Shown here piece after piece: positions 18,827-28,096 of a DNA stretch of 64,000 nucleotides. The stretch covers positions 4,030,001-4,094,000 of the forward strand of contig NZ_CP031467.1 of the NCBI RefSeq assembly GCF_003368325.1, in the 5' to 3' direction. Position 1 is the stretch's first letter. Every line of letters starts with the position of its first letter. The notes beneath the pieces are model-generated. The model was not told the DNA's origin. It did no database searches and was given only the letters and a program-made list of their open reading frames with translations. The position numbers and the translations under genes were made by a program. Origin of the DNA: Paraburkholderia caffeinilytica (GTDB lineage: Bacteria > Pseudomonadota > Gammaproteobacteria > Burkholderiales > Burkholderiaceae).

Positions 18827-19372
18827 ATGCGTGATGCTTTGACACGATACGCCGCAGGTCACTGGTCGTTCGTTGCGGTCGTGCTGGCTGCCGCTTGCGC
18901 GTTTGCGCCGGGGATCGCTCATGCTGGCGGCTGGGGTTGCCAGGTGATTCTGTGCCTGTCGAACCCTGGTGGCCCGGAGCAGTACAGCGAATGCGTGCCA
19001 CCGATCGAAAAACTATGGAGGGCGTTGCGCCACGGCGATCCATTTCCGACCTGCGATTTCGGTGCTGGCAGCTCGCAAGGAACGTTTGCGGGCAACACCT
19101 TCGCGAGCAGCGGCTATTGCCGTGAAGACCTGCTCTACTGGGGTGGGGCGGAGCAGAGTGAACTGCTGTGCGGCGCTTCCGGTGCGATTAATGTCGACAT
19201 CGACAATCAACTCTATACCCGTGTCTGGTGGGGCGTAAGAGGTCAGATGCCGACAATCACCGAATTCTACGGTGCCGGGAGTGCGCAGGTGCCTCACGAC
19301 CCGACACAGTCCGCAACGCTTTTCCTGCAGCAGATGGAGCAGCAGGAGAACGGTTTCGGCGGAGGGCACTGA
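18827..19372 (+). CDS. TrbM/KikA-like exported conjugation protein
   Basis: A 181-residue protein starting right after parA. A signal peptide of about 34 residues ends in AFAPGIAHA before GGWGCQ. The mature part has a cysteine-rich N-terminus (CQVILCLSNPGG, then SECVPPIEKLW and PFPTCDF) of the type in TrbM/KikA proteins of conjugative elements. The C-terminus is acidic and Gln/Gly-rich. TrbM homologues are periplasmic accessory factors of unknown mechanism. The family call is by pattern and by position before virB1. Confidence 0.65.
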   Translation: MRDALTRYAAGHWSFVAVVLAAACAFAPGIAHAGGWGCQVILCLSNPGGPEQYSECVPPIEKLWRALRHGDPFPTCDFGAGSSQGTFAGNTFASSGYCREDLLYWGGAEQSELLCGASGAINVDIDNQLYTRVWWGVRGQMPTITEFYGAGSAQVPHDPTQSATLFLQQMEQQENGFGGGH

Positions 19373-19374
19373 AA

Positions 19375-20016
19375 ATGCCGCTCGACTTCATGGCGCTCGC
19401 GCAGCAGTGCGCGCCGCAAATCGCCCCGGTCACAATGGCGGCGCTTGTGCGCACTGAGTCTGGATTCAACCCCTACGCGATTGGCATCGTGCACGGCCGG
19501 CTGCTGCGGCAACCATCGAATGTGGTCGAAGCGATCGCCACAGCGCACGCACTCGAGGCTGCCGGCTGGAATTTCAGCACAGGACTCGCGCAGGTGAACC
19601 GCGCTAATTGGCTCGCGTACGGGTTGACGGAGCAAAATGCATTCGAGCCTTGCCGCAATCTGACCGTCGGCGCAACCATTCTCCAACGTTGCTTCATGTC
19701 CGCATATCGTGCACAAGCCGATACCCAAGCGGCGCTTCGGGCAAGTCTGTCCTGCTATGCGAGCGGCGATTTTTCGACGGGATATCGCACGGGTTACGTA
19801 CAGCGCGTGGTGAAGAGCGCACAGCAGCCCGTTCCGACGTTCACGATCACCGTTCCGTCTATCGCGCCGATCCCGGTGTTGCCCGTCGAGTCCGGAATGC
19901 CTGCTAACCCCGGTCGATCGCATCCGGTGGCTCGTCGACCGCTACGGCTCGATCGAGACGATGCATCGTCGGATGGACAGGAAGGTGAACCGGACAATAG
20001 CGCAGTAGTGTTCTAA
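19375..20016 (+). CDS. virB1: VirB1-like lytic transglycosylase
   Basis: A 213-residue soluble lytic transglycosylase domain protein that opens peptidoglycan for the type IV channel. The catalytic Glu lies in ALVRTESGFNPYAIG (about residue 27), followed by the family's STGLAQVN segment and a C-terminal region with CYASGDF. The last 60 residues are Pro-rich and low in complexity. It starts two bases after the trbM-like stop, so it is in the same operon. No clear signal peptide is visible, which is common for short VirB1 proteins read from this start; an upstream start is possible in frame but unlikely. Confidence 0.88.
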   Translation: MPLDFMALAQQCAPQIAPVTMAALVRTESGFNPYAIGIVHGRLLRQPSNVVEAIATAHALEAAGWNFSTGLAQVNRANWLAYGLTEQNAFEPCRNLTVGATILQRCFMSAYRAQADTQAALRASLSCYASGDFSTGYRTGYVQRVVKSAQQPVPTFTITVPSIAPIPVLPVESGMPANPGRSHPVARRPLRLDRDDASSDGQEGEPDNSAVVF

Positions 20017-20068
20017 TCGGCGATTCAGGTGGTGGCACGCGCAGATAGCAGACGCAAAGGAGTTAGTC

Positions 20069-20410
20069 ATGTATTTAGGAATACGTATAAAAGTATCTAG
20101 TCAATGTTTGCAGTTGCTTCGTATCGTCTTGGACTGTCAGTTGGCGAAGAAGCTTGCCATATCGACCTCGACGCTACTGCTCTCGACGTCGGCGTGGGCA
20201 CAACTCTCGCAAGTTAACACGCTACTGAACACGATCCAGACGACGCTGCTCGGTGTCGGGGGCGTGATCTGTTCGATTTCCATTATCTGGGCGGGTTTTC
20301 GGATGATGTTCCAGCACGCCCGGTTCGGCGACATCGCGAACGTCTTCATCGGCGGACTCTTCGTCGGCTGTGCGACGGTGATCGCCGGCATGCTGATCCC
20401 GACAAGCTGA
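20069..20410 (+). CDS. virB2: VirB2-like pilin subunit
   Basis: A 113-residue protein. An N-terminal leader ends around STSAWAQ, followed by two hydrophobic helices (LLGVGGVICSISIIWAGF and VFIGGLFVGCATVIAGML) joined by a basic loop with MMFQHARFGD, which is the standard VirB2 layout. AAGGAG sits seven bases before the ATG at 20069. It builds the conjugative pilus. It is followed by virB3 after 17 bases. Confidence 0.88.
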   Translation: MYLGIRIKVSSQCLQLLRIVLDCQLAKKLAISTSTLLLSTSAWAQLSQVNTLLNTIQTTLLGVGGVICSISIIWAGFRMMFQHARFGDIANVFIGGLFVGCATVIAGMLIPTS

Positions 20411-20427
20411 TTCCTGAGAGTCGAATC

Positions 20428-20748
20428 ATGAATCCTTTCAAGGATCCCGTTTTTAAGGGCTGCACCCGTCCTGCGATGCTGTGGGGCGTGCCACTCGTGC
20501 CATTCCTGATGGTCGACGGTGGCATGCTGATTCCGGCCATCTGGGCGTTGCTGGCGAGTCCCTCGCTGGGCGTCGCCATCCTCTTTCTGATGATTCCGGT
20601 GTTCGTCGTGATGCGTGTGATCACGCGCCATGACGACCAGCGCTTCGCTCAGTACGCGCTGCGCCTTCGAATGATGCTCCGTCAGGGCAACCGTCGGTTC
20701 TGGGGGGCGCACGCCTACGTGCCCGTCCGCCTGAAAAGGAGGGCGTGA
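20428..20748 (+). CDS. virB3: VirB3-like inner-membrane protein
   Basis: A 106-residue protein with the VirB3 opening (DPVFKGCTRPAMLWGVP) and two membrane helices at about 20-65, followed by a basic cytoplasmic tail. VirB3 assists pilus assembly together with VirB4. It ends one base before virB4. Confidence 0.9.
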   Translation: MNPFKDPVFKGCTRPAMLWGVPLVPFLMVDGGMLIPAIWALLASPSLGVAILFLMIPVFVVMRVITRHDDQRFAQYALRLRMMLRQGNRRFWGAHAYVPVRLKRRA

Positions 20749-20749
20749 C

Positions 20750-23218
20750 ATGCCTGCCGAGCCCCAACTCGTCGCCGTGGCGAACAGGGAAGTCCCGCTT
20801 GCCGACTACATCCCATACTCGACGCATGTGACGGATTACGTCATCAAGACGCGCGAAGGCGACTACCTCCAGATCTGGAAGGTTGCGGGCATCGCGTTCG
20901 AAGCAGCGGATCCGGCCAACATCCTAACGCGTCACGACGGATTCAATCAACTCGTGCGCGGGCTCGCCGGTGGCCATGTGGCGCTGTGGTCGCACCGCAT
21001 ACGTCGGCGTGTGTCGGATCACTTCGCAACGCCCTACGGCAACCGCTTTTGCCAGGAACTGGCCACGCGCTATTACGCGAGCTTCTCCGGCTATCGCATG
21101 ATGGCGAATGAGCTGTACTTGACGCTCGTATACCGCCCCAACCGGATGAAGCTCGGCCGCGTCTTCAGCCGTGCTGCCCGCCGCACGCGCGACGATATCC
21201 GGCGTGGCCAGCACGACGCGCTGAAGGTCATGGTCGAGCTGGCCGCCCAGGTCGAATCGAGTCTCAAACCCTACGATCCGGTCGCGCTGTGCGTTTATAC
21301 CAGGCAGAGCCACCATGACAGACGTCCGCGCCGATATTCGTCAGCGCTTGAATTGCTTGGTTATCTGGTGAACGCCGCATGGGAGCTCGAGCCGGTTCCG
21401 GCTGGTCCGATCCGTGATGCGCTGCCAACGTCACGCTTGTTCGTCAGCGCCGAGAAGGTCGAGATCCGCATGCCAGCCGCGACCCGCTTTGCCGCGATGC
21501 TCGACCTCAAGGACTACCCGGAAGACACAGAGCCTGGCGTGCTCAACGGACTGCTATACGGTGATTTCGAGTACATCGAGACGCAGAGCTTCACGATCCT
21601 CGACAAGCCCAGCGCGAAAGATGCATTGGAGCGGCAGCGTAACCAGTTGATTGCCGGCGAGGATGTTGCAGTGTCTCAAGTAGAGGCGATGGAAGCGGCG
21701 CTTAACGACCTGATCAACGGAGACTTCGTCCTCGGCGAATACCATTATTCGCTCGCTGTGCTCGGCGACACGTCGGATGAAGTTTCCAAAAGCGTGGCGA
21801 AGGCGCGTACGCAGTTGGCCGACGCGGGTTTCCAGACGGCACTCATCGATCTCGTTGCGGATGCGGCGTGGTTCGCGCAACTGCCGGGCAACTGGCGTTA
21901 CAGGCCGCGTGAGGCCAAGCTCACGTCGCGGAACTTCTGCGGACTGGCATGCCTGCATAACTTCGCGACCGGCAAGCGTGATGGTAATCCGTGGGGCGAG
22001 GCGATCACGATCGTCAAGACGCCTAGCGGCCAGCCGCTTTATCTGAACTTCCACGTCACGCCCGACAAGAAGGACTCTCTCGACGAGAAGGCGCTCGCCA
22101 ACACCCAGATTATCGGTCAGGCCGGCGCGGGCAAGACGGTGCTTGAGCTGTTTCTGCTCGCGATGGCGATGAAGTACGGCATCACTGCCGTGCTGTATGA
22201 CAAGGATCGCGGTACCGAGATTGCGATCCGCGCGATGGGCGGCATGTACACCGTGTTCCGCCGCGGGGAGCCGACCGGTTTGAACCCGTTCCAGATGGAA
22301 CCAAACGAGGCTGTGCTCGACTTCTGGGAAAGGCTCGTGCGCAAGCTCGTCGATGTCGGCGTGCCGCTGCCCGCTAGGGACGAACTCGATATCTCGCGCG
22401 CCGTACGGGAAGTTGCCCGTATGGACAAGCCGCTGCGACGGCTTTCCATGGTGCGGCAACTCCTGCCGAACGTGGGCGAGAACAGCCTGCATGCTCGCCT
22501 CGCCAAATGGTGCGCGGGCGGGCGCCTCGGCTGGGCATTCGATAACCCGACCGACCGTATTGATCTCGCGTGCTCGGGACTGTTCGGATTCGACGATACC
22601 GAGTTGCTTGACGATGCGGAAGTCTCGACACCGGTCACGATGTACCTGCTGCACCTGACCGAAAATCTGATCGACGGTCGGCGCTTCATCTACGTGATGA
22701 CCGAATTCTGGAAGCGTCTCTCCGATCCCGTCTTCACCGATTTCGCGAAGAACAAGCAGAAGACGATCCGCAAGCAGAACGGCCTCGGGATTTTCGATAC
22801 GCAATCGCCTGCGGATGTGCTGCACAGCGAGATTGCCAGTGCGCTGATCGAGCAGAGCGCAACGATCTTCTTCCTGCCGAACCCACGGGCCGATTACGAC
22901 GATTACGTTTGTGGATTCAAGCTGACCGAATCTGAATTCAACATCGTCCGCAATCTCGGCGAGAACAGTCGGCTGTTCCTGGTCAAGCAGGGCCATCGCT
23001 CGGCCATTGGACGGCTTGACCTAGCCGGCCTCGGAGACGTACTCGACGTGCTGTCGGGTACGACCGACAACGTAGAGCTTCTCGACACGATCCGCGCGCA
23101 GGTGGGCGATGCACCGGAAGACTGGTTGCCGGTTTTCCACGAGCAGCTTGCCCGGCGGCGCGCGGCGAATGGCGGCCTGCGTTTGCCGTTTCCCCAAGGG
23201 GTGGGAGGTGTGCGATGA
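20750..23218 (+). CDS. virB4: VirB4-like type IV secretion ATPase
   Basis: An 822-residue VirB4/CagE-family ATPase that powers pilus biogenesis and substrate transfer. Walker A is IIGQAGAGKTVLELF (about residue 457) and the Walker B region is FIYVMTEFWKRL. In VirB4 proteins the Walker B acid is usually followed by a second acid, so the T in MTEFW is typical of this lineage. The N-terminal domain (about 1-400) matches CagE_TrbE_VirB. GGAGGGCG directly precedes the ATG. It overlaps virB6 by four bases. Confidence 0.95.
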   Translation: MPAEPQLVAVANREVPLADYIPYSTHVTDYVIKTREGDYLQIWKVAGIAFEAADPANILTRHDGFNQLVRGLAGGHVALWSHRIRRRVSDHFATPYGNRFCQELATRYYASFSGYRMMANELYLTLVYRPNRMKLGRVFSRAARRTRDDIRRGQHDALKVMVELAAQVESSLKPYDPVALCVYTRQSHHDRRPRRYSSALELLGYLVNAAWELEPVPAGPIRDALPTSRLFVSAEKVEIRMPAATRFAAMLDLKDYPEDTEPGVLNGLLYGDFEYIETQSFTILDKPSAKDALERQRNQLIAGEDVAVSQVEAMEAALNDLINGDFVLGEYHYSLAVLGDTSDEVSKSVAKARTQLADAGFQTALIDLVADAAWFAQLPGNWRYRPREAKLTSRNFCGLACLHNFATGKRDGNPWGEAITIVKTPSGQPLYLNFHVTPDKKDSLDEKALANTQIIGQAGAGKTVLELFLLAMAMKYGITAVLYDKDRGTEIAIRAMGGMYTVFRRGEPTGLNPFQMEPNEAVLDFWERLVRKLVDVGVPLPARDELDISRAVREVARMDKPLRRLSMVRQLLPNVGENSLHARLAKWCAGGRLGWAFDNPTDRIDLACSGLFGFDDTELLDDAEVSTPVTMYLLHLTENLIDGRRFIYVMTEFWKRLSDPVFTDFAKNKQKTIRKQNGLGIFDTQSPADVLHSEIASALIEQSATIFFLPNPRADYDDYVCGFKLTESEFNIVRNLGENSRLFLVKQGHRSAIGRLDLAGLGDVLDVLSGTTDNVELLDTIRAQVGDAPEDWLPVFHEQLARRRAANGGLRLPFPQGVGGVR

Positions 23219-24393
23219 GCGGCCTCTTTACCGCCGTCGGTGGCACTCTCGAAAACGGTATGTCCACCTACATCACGAACGTGTCATCGGCTTTGTCCAG
23301 CGCGCTCGTGCCCGTCGTGACCACGGCCGTTACGATCTGGGTCGTTGCCTACGGTCTGGCAGTGGTGCGGGGCGAGGCCCACGAAGCTGTCCCGGCGTTT
23401 GCCTGGCGGGGGCTAAAGGTCGCCATCACGCTCGCGTTCGCGTTGAGCGCCGGCATCTACCAGCAGCGGGTCGTAACGGCGATCAACGGTGCGACGGCCG
23501 GGCTCGCCCAGACGATCCAAAACGCAGCTAATACGTCGGGCGGTGGCAATTCAGGATGCGGGTCGGTCAATGGCGGTAGCGTGACAGGGCAGAGCGCGAC
23601 GAGTATCTACCAGACGCTCGACTGCTACGACCAGCAGATCGACCTCGTGATGGATGCCTACTTCGACAAGGCGACACACGAGGGGATCAGTGTCAGCGGA
23701 CTTGCCGCCGCCATCGGTGATTTCCTATGCGGGATCATCGCCGCACTCGGCGGTTCGATCTTCCTCATCGTCCTCGCCTTCGAAGTGGCGATGGCGAGGA
23801 TGCTGCTCGACCTCGTGCTCGGGCTTGGTCCTATCTTCATTGCTTGCGCGGCATTTGCGCCAACCGCGCGCTTCTTCGAGGCATGGACCGCGAAGGTCGC
23901 CAATTACGCATTGTTGCAGGTGCTCGTCGCGGCCTTTCTCGGCATGGCGCTCACGGCATTTTCTGCCGATCTAACTCCCCTCAACGCCACTAGTGCGCCT
24001 CCCGACGCAGACCCATCGGCTGTGATGCAGGGCATTACCGCTGCTCTCAACGATGCCGCGGCGGGCGCTGCAGCGATCGGCCTGTTCGCAACCGGGGTCT
24101 TCCTCGCGATGGTCGGCTGGCAGTTGCCATCGGTTGCATCGGGACTTTCCGGTGGTGCCACGTTGTCCGGGTTTGGCGCGTTCGTGGCGGGTTTTGCCGC
24201 ACGACGTGTGGCCAGTGCACTCGCGCAGGCGTTCTCTCGCAGCGGTGGTGGCTCATCGCCTGGCGGAAAGATTCGCAACCGTACCGGCTCAGGTGGTGGC
24301 AGCAGCGGATCAGGCGGAGGGGCTTCGGCGAACGGCCCCATGCCCGCTTACCAGCGCGCAGCGCGCGCGAATCTGGGTCGGCAGGGCGAATGA
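23215..24393 (+). CDS. virB6: VirB6/TrbL-like polytopic membrane protein
   Basis: A 392-residue protein with a short N-terminal amphipathic part and six or so hydrophobic segments. A conserved central membrane-loop region (AFEVAMARMLLDLVLGLGPIF in pieces) matches TrbL/VirB6. The C-terminal 70 residues are Gly/Ser-rich and probably disordered. It forms part of the inner-membrane channel. The ATGA overlap with virB4 signals coupling. Unlike the Agrobacterium order (B4-B5-B6), virB6 comes before virB5 here. Confidence 0.88.
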   Translation: MSGLFTAVGGTLENGMSTYITNVSSALSSALVPVVTTAVTIWVVAYGLAVVRGEAHEAVPAFAWRGLKVAITLAFALSAGIYQQRVVTAINGATAGLAQTIQNAANTSGGGNSGCGSVNGGSVTGQSATSIYQTLDCYDQQIDLVMDAYFDKATHEGISVSGLAAAIGDFLCGIIAALGGSIFLIVLAFEVAMARMLLDLVLGLGPIFIACAAFAPTARFFEAWTAKVANYALLQVLVAAFLGMALTAFSADLTPLNATSAPPDADPSAVMQGITAALNDAAAGAAAIGLFATGVFLAMVGWQLPSVASGLSGGATLSGFGAFVAGFAARRVASALAQAFSRSGGGSSPGGKIRNRTGSGGGSSGSGGGASANGPMPAYQRAARANLGRQGE

Positions 24394-24409
24394 ATGTGAG
24401 GTGATGACC

Positions 24410-25105
24410 ATGACAGGACGAACCAGATTGGCGGGAGCCGCGATCGTGTGGGTGGTGCTCTGTTCCGGCGCTCATGCACAGGGCATTCCGGTGTTCGACG
24501 CGCAGAACGTGGTGCAGGCTATCGCGACGGTTGCCCGGCTTGAGCAGGAAGTGCAGCAGGAAATCCAGATCTATCAGTCGACGGTCGGCACGCGTGGCTT
24601 TGGCGCGCTGCTGGGCAATCCGGTCGTCGCCAGCTCGCTGCCGTCGAACTGGCAGAGCGTCTATACGGCGATCCAGAACGGTGGCTATGCGGGCTTGACC
24701 GGCAGCGCCCAGTCGTTGCGCTCGGCGAGCCAGCTCTACAACTGCCAGGACCAGACCGGCATTGACCAGCAGGTGTGCCAGCGTACGCTGAACAAGCCGT
24801 TTCAGGACAAGGCGTTCGGCCTTCAGGCGTACCAGACCGAACTGCATGAGCTGAACCAGATCCAGAGCTTGATGCAGCAGATCGACGTGACGCAGGACCC
24901 CAAGGGGGTGGCCGAGTTGCAGGCGCGTATCCAGGCAGAGACCACGACGGTCGGCAACGAAATGACGAAGCTGCAGCTCTTCCGGATGCTGGCCGATTCC
25001 GAGGACAAGCTTGTGGCCGAGCAACAAAATGAACTGGCGCTGAGTCGGGCTGGCAACACGGCCCGATTGCAGGACCAGATGGTGCCGGCTTCGTTCGGGA
25101 ACTGA
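24410..25105 (+). CDS. virB5: VirB5-like minor pilus protein
   Basis: A 231-residue exported protein. A signal peptide ends around CSGAHAQ before GIPVFDAQN. The mature region has long helices rich in Gln and Glu (LEQEVQQEIQIYQ), typical of VirB5, and contains a short cysteine pair (YNCQDQ, QVCQR). The ATG at 24410 is preferred over the in-frame ATG six bases earlier because GTGAGG then sits at a better distance. VirB5 tips the pilus and aids adhesion. Confidence 0.82.
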   Translation: MTGRTRLAGAAIVWVVLCSGAHAQGIPVFDAQNVVQAIATVARLEQEVQQEIQIYQSTVGTRGFGALLGNPVVASSLPSNWQSVYTAIQNGGYAGLTGSAQSLRSASQLYNCQDQTGIDQQVCQRTLNKPFQDKAFGLQAYQTELHELNQIQSLMQQIDVTQDPKGVAELQARIQAETTTVGNEMTKLQLFRMLADSEDKLVAEQQNELALSRAGNTARLQDQMVPASFGN

Positions 25106-25115
25106 GGAGGATGCG

Positions 25116-25337
25116 ATGCGTGCGCTTGCCTCCATCGTCCTCGCGGGGTGCTTAGCCTGGAGTCTGGCCGCCTGCAGTAGCGGCCCGTCGAAACCCGTGT
25201 TGCCGGACGGTCTGCACCGCGTGCCCGTCAACCGCATTCTGCCTGTGCCTGAAGTGCCAACTTCTGTGCTCCAGGCACCTGCAGCGCCGGCTTCCCAAGA
25301 TCTGCCCGCGTCGTCGGGCGCAGGAGTCCGATCTTGA
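25116..25337 (+). CDS. Small lipoprotein in the virB7 position
   Basis: A 73-residue lipoprotein with an excellent signal (MRALASIVLAGCLAWSLAAC): the lipobox LAAC puts the lipid on Cys20. The mature part is Pro-rich with no domain. GAGGAGG lies five bases upstream. Its place between virB5 and virB8 is where VirB7 is expected, and VirB7 is a small lipoprotein stabilising VirB9, so this is a good VirB7 candidate although sequence similarity is not detectable by eye. Confidence 0.75.
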   Translation: MRALASIVLAGCLAWSLAACSSGPSKPVLPDGLHRVPVNRILPVPEVPTSVLQAPAAPASQDLPASSGAGVRS

Positions 25338-26050
25338 GCGCGCCGCACGACTATGGGCGCGTGCTCGATATCGAGGCATCGCTGACCCACCTGCAGGAGC
25401 GATCCGAGCGGCGCGCGTGGCATGTCGCCTATGCGGCGCTTGGGGTCGCCGTACTGAGTGCAGCGGCGCTTGCGCTGATGGTGCCGTTCTATCGGGTCGT
25501 GCCGCTGCCGATTGAGGTCGATCGCCTGACGGGTGAATCCCAGGTGATCGACGTGCTCGATGCTCGCCACGTACACACGAAGGACATCCAGGATAAGCAC
25601 TGGGTCGAGGCATATGTGCGTTCGCGCGAGCGGTATGACTGGGGGTTGCTGCAGATGGACTACGACAGCGTGCTCGTCACGAGCGATGACGTGGTTGCGC
25701 GCGACTATCGCAGCATCTATGGCGGTCCGGATTCACTGGACCGGCAACTGGGGCCGGGCACCGAGCGGCGCATCCGCATTCTCTCGACCACGCTGCCGCC
25801 CGACGAACCTGGACACGCCGTCGTGCATATCGAGCGCACGTCCTTCAGGAACGGAGTGGCGAACGCGGAACCGACGCAACGCTTCGTGATCACGCTCGCC
25901 TACACCTACCGGCCACCGGTTTTCACGCGCGACAGCGTCGCGATCGCCAATCCGTTCGGTTTCAAGGTGACAGCCTACAGCCGTGATCCCGAATATACGC
26001 CGCCGGCTGCCCCTCTAGCTCCGGCCTCGACGGCGGGAGGCACCCCATGA
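25334..26050 (+). CDS. virB8: VirB8-like assembly factor
   Basis: A 238-residue bitopic inner-membrane protein. A cytoplasmic N-terminus of about 32 residues is followed by one membrane helix (about 33-55). A periplasmic NTF2-like domain has the family's YVRSRERYD segment (about residues 97-105) and RFVITLAYTYRPP near the end. The start is TTG, forming a TTGA overlap with the lipoprotein stop, so this start is supported by context. VirB8 nucleates the periplasmic part of the channel. Confidence 0.92.
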   Translation: MSAPHDYGRVLDIEASLTHLQERSERRAWHVAYAALGVAVLSAAALALMVPFYRVVPLPIEVDRLTGESQVIDVLDARHVHTKDIQDKHWVEAYVRSRERYDWGLLQMDYDSVLVTSDDVVARDYRSIYGGPDSLDRQLGPGTERRIRILSTTLPPDEPGHAVVHIERTSFRNGVANAEPTQRFVITLAYTYRPPVFTRDSVAIANPFGFKVTAYSRDPEYTPPAAPLAPASTAGGTP

Positions 26051-26871
26051 AAACGCTCGCTCCTGGTGTCGTGCTGGTGGGCCTGCTGCTCACCTACACC
26101 GCGAGCGCTGCCGATTTGCCGGGTTGGTTCGGCGACTCGCGCGTGCGGCAGGTGGTGTACCAGCCGGACGATGTCGTGCGTATTCAGGCGCAGCGAGGTT
26201 TTGCCACGCATATCGCGCTCGACCCTCACGAACGGATCGAGGTGGTCGCACCTGGTGATCGAGATGGCTGGCAGGTTGTGGCGAACAAAGGCGATCACGA
26301 CGTGTACCTGAAACCGCAACTCGCTGCGCACGATTCGAATCTGGAGATCCGTACCGACCGTCGCAGCTACAGCTTCGATCTGGTGGTATTGCCGCTCAAG
26401 GCGAAGTTCGGCAACCACGACGTGATGTACCGGGTGACCTTCACCTATCCGGATGAAGTGAAGGCGCTGGCACGCGCGAACACGGATGCTGCGCTGGTTG
26501 AGCAACGTCTCGCGCAGCCGCCCGTGGTGCGTAACGCCCACTACTCGATGGAGGTGATGCCGCACTCCGACGACATTGCGCCGACGGCGGCGTGGGATGA
26601 CGGACGGTTCACCTACCTCCGTATCCCGAACAACCGGCGGATGCCGGCGGTTTTCCGGGTGGCCGATGATGACACGGAGAGCGTTGTGGACAAACACGTG
26701 CAGGGCGACACGATCGTCGTGCGCGAGGTTGCGAAGCGCTTCGTGCTGCGGCTCGCGGACGAAGTTGTCGGAATCTGGAACGACGCTTTCGACATGGATG
26801 GCGTCCCACCCCAAGGCGGGACGACTGCCAGCGGTGTGAAGCGTGTCTTGCGGAGTCAGGGCGATGAATGA
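26047..26871 (+). CDS. virB9: VirB9-like outer core protein
   Basis: A 274-residue exported protein. A signal peptide ends around YTASAAD. The N-terminal domain (about 25-140) and a C-terminal beta domain with FTYLRIPNNRRMPAVFRV, then VVREVAKRFVLRLAD, match VirB9/CagX. It joins VirB7 and VirB10 in the outer-membrane core complex. Start and stop overlap the neighbours. Confidence 0.93.
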   Translation: MKTLAPGVVLVGLLLTYTASAADLPGWFGDSRVRQVVYQPDDVVRIQAQRGFATHIALDPHERIEVVAPGDRDGWQVVANKGDHDVYLKPQLAAHDSNLEIRTDRRSYSFDLVVLPLKAKFGNHDVMYRVTFTYPDEVKALARANTDAALVEQRLAQPPVVRNAHYSMEVMPHSDDIAPTAAWDDGRFTYLRIPNNRRMPAVFRVADDDTESVVDKHVQGDTIVVREVAKRFVLRLADEVVGIWNDAFDMDGVPPQGGTTASGVKRVLRSQGDE

Positions 26872-28096
26872 CGATGCGCCTCGCAATACGATTGAGCCCG
26901 ATGGTCCGTCAGATCGTGCGCAGTCCGGGCGGGAAAGGGGCGATGCCGATTCGCCAGGGATGTTCGTGGATCGCGGTATGCCGGCGCTGGGCCAATACCG
27001 TAGCGCTCGCCCGCGTGCCTGGTGGCTGACGCCGATTGTGTTCGTTCTCATGGTCGGGGCCGGTGCGGTGTGGACCGTGCATGGCTTCCTTGCGCGTCAT
27101 GACGCAGATGCGAAGGCGCACCGTGATGCCGTGGCCGATACCTCGACCCAGGGGCGTGTGTTCAAGGATGGTCCCGCCTCAGCGGTGGGTGTCGTCGCCT
27201 CCGCACCACTTGCCGCAAGCGCCATTGCCGTGCATCCCTTAAAGGTTGCGGGTCCGGGCGCAGCACCGGAGCCGGTCGGCGGCATGCACATTGAGGCACG
27301 CCGCAGCTATTACGATGCGCCGTTGCTCGCAGCGGGAGGCGCGGGCAATCAGGATGCGGCGGCGGCCGAGGTTTCGGGTGTTGCGTCGTCGGTCATGGCC
27401 ACTGTGTCCGGTGGAATCGGGCTGTCTGGACAGAGACTGGCTCAGGCAGGCGGCGCATTGGCGCAGGCGCTGTCGCCGACCGCCACACCACGCGTGCGCG
27501 CTGGGACGTTGGGGAATCGCAGTCTCATGCTCGCGCAGGGCGCCAAGATCAATTGTGTGGGCGATACGGCGTTCGATTCCACCGAGGCGGGTATGTCAAC
27601 CTGCACGGTGACGAAGAGCGTGTATTCCGACGATGGCCGGGTCGTGCTGATCGAACGAGGCTCGCAGATCAACAGCGAGTACCGCTCGAACCTTTCGCCA
27701 GGCCAGAAGCGTGTCTTCGTATTGTCTGCACGGATCAAGACGCCGAACGGCGTGACGGTCGAGATAGATTCGCCGGCTGCCGATGCGTTGGGGCGCATGG
27801 GTATCGATGGCTATATCAATAACCACTGGGGGCAACGCATCGGTGCGGCGCTGATGCTTGGCATCACTCAGGATGCGATCGGCTATCTAGCCACGCGCGG
27901 CGGGAACAGCAACGGGTCGGTCGTCTACGCGAACACGCAGCAGCAGGGCAATGACATGGCCACGCGCGTGCTCGACAGCACGATCAACATCCCGCCGACT
28001 CTGACCAAGAATCAGGGCGCGGAGTTCACGATTGTGATCGCGCGCGATCTGGATTTCGGGTCGGTCTATGCGCTGCAGCCAGAGTTCGCACCATGA
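26864..28096 (+). CDS. virB10: VirB10-like channel protein
   Basis: A 410-residue protein with a cytoplasmic Pro/charged N-terminus, one inner-membrane helix (about 48-70) and a long Ala/Gly-rich linker. The C-terminal TrbI/VirB10 beta-barrel domain contains CTVTKSVYSDDGRVVLIERGS and GAEFTIVIARDLDF in pieces. It spans both membranes and gates the channel. The ATG at 26864 lies within the virB9 end; the longer frame has no ribosome binding site. Confidence 0.93.
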   Translation: MNDDAPRNTIEPDGPSDRAQSGRERGDADSPGMFVDRGMPALGQYRSARPRAWWLTPIVFVLMVGAGAVWTVHGFLARHDADAKAHRDAVADTSTQGRVFKDGPASAVGVVASAPLAASAIAVHPLKVAGPGAAPEPVGGMHIEARRSYYDAPLLAAGGAGNQDAAAAEVSGVASSVMATVSGGIGLSGQRLAQAGGALAQALSPTATPRVRAGTLGNRSLMLAQGAKINCVGDTAFDSTEAGMSTCTVTKSVYSDDGRVVLIERGSQINSEYRSNLSPGQKRVFVLSARIKTPNGVTVEIDSPAADALGRMGIDGYINNHWGQRIGAALMLGITQDAIGYLATRGGNSNGSVVYANTQQQGNDMATRVLDSTINIPPTLTKNQGAEFTIVIARDLDFGSVYALQPEFAP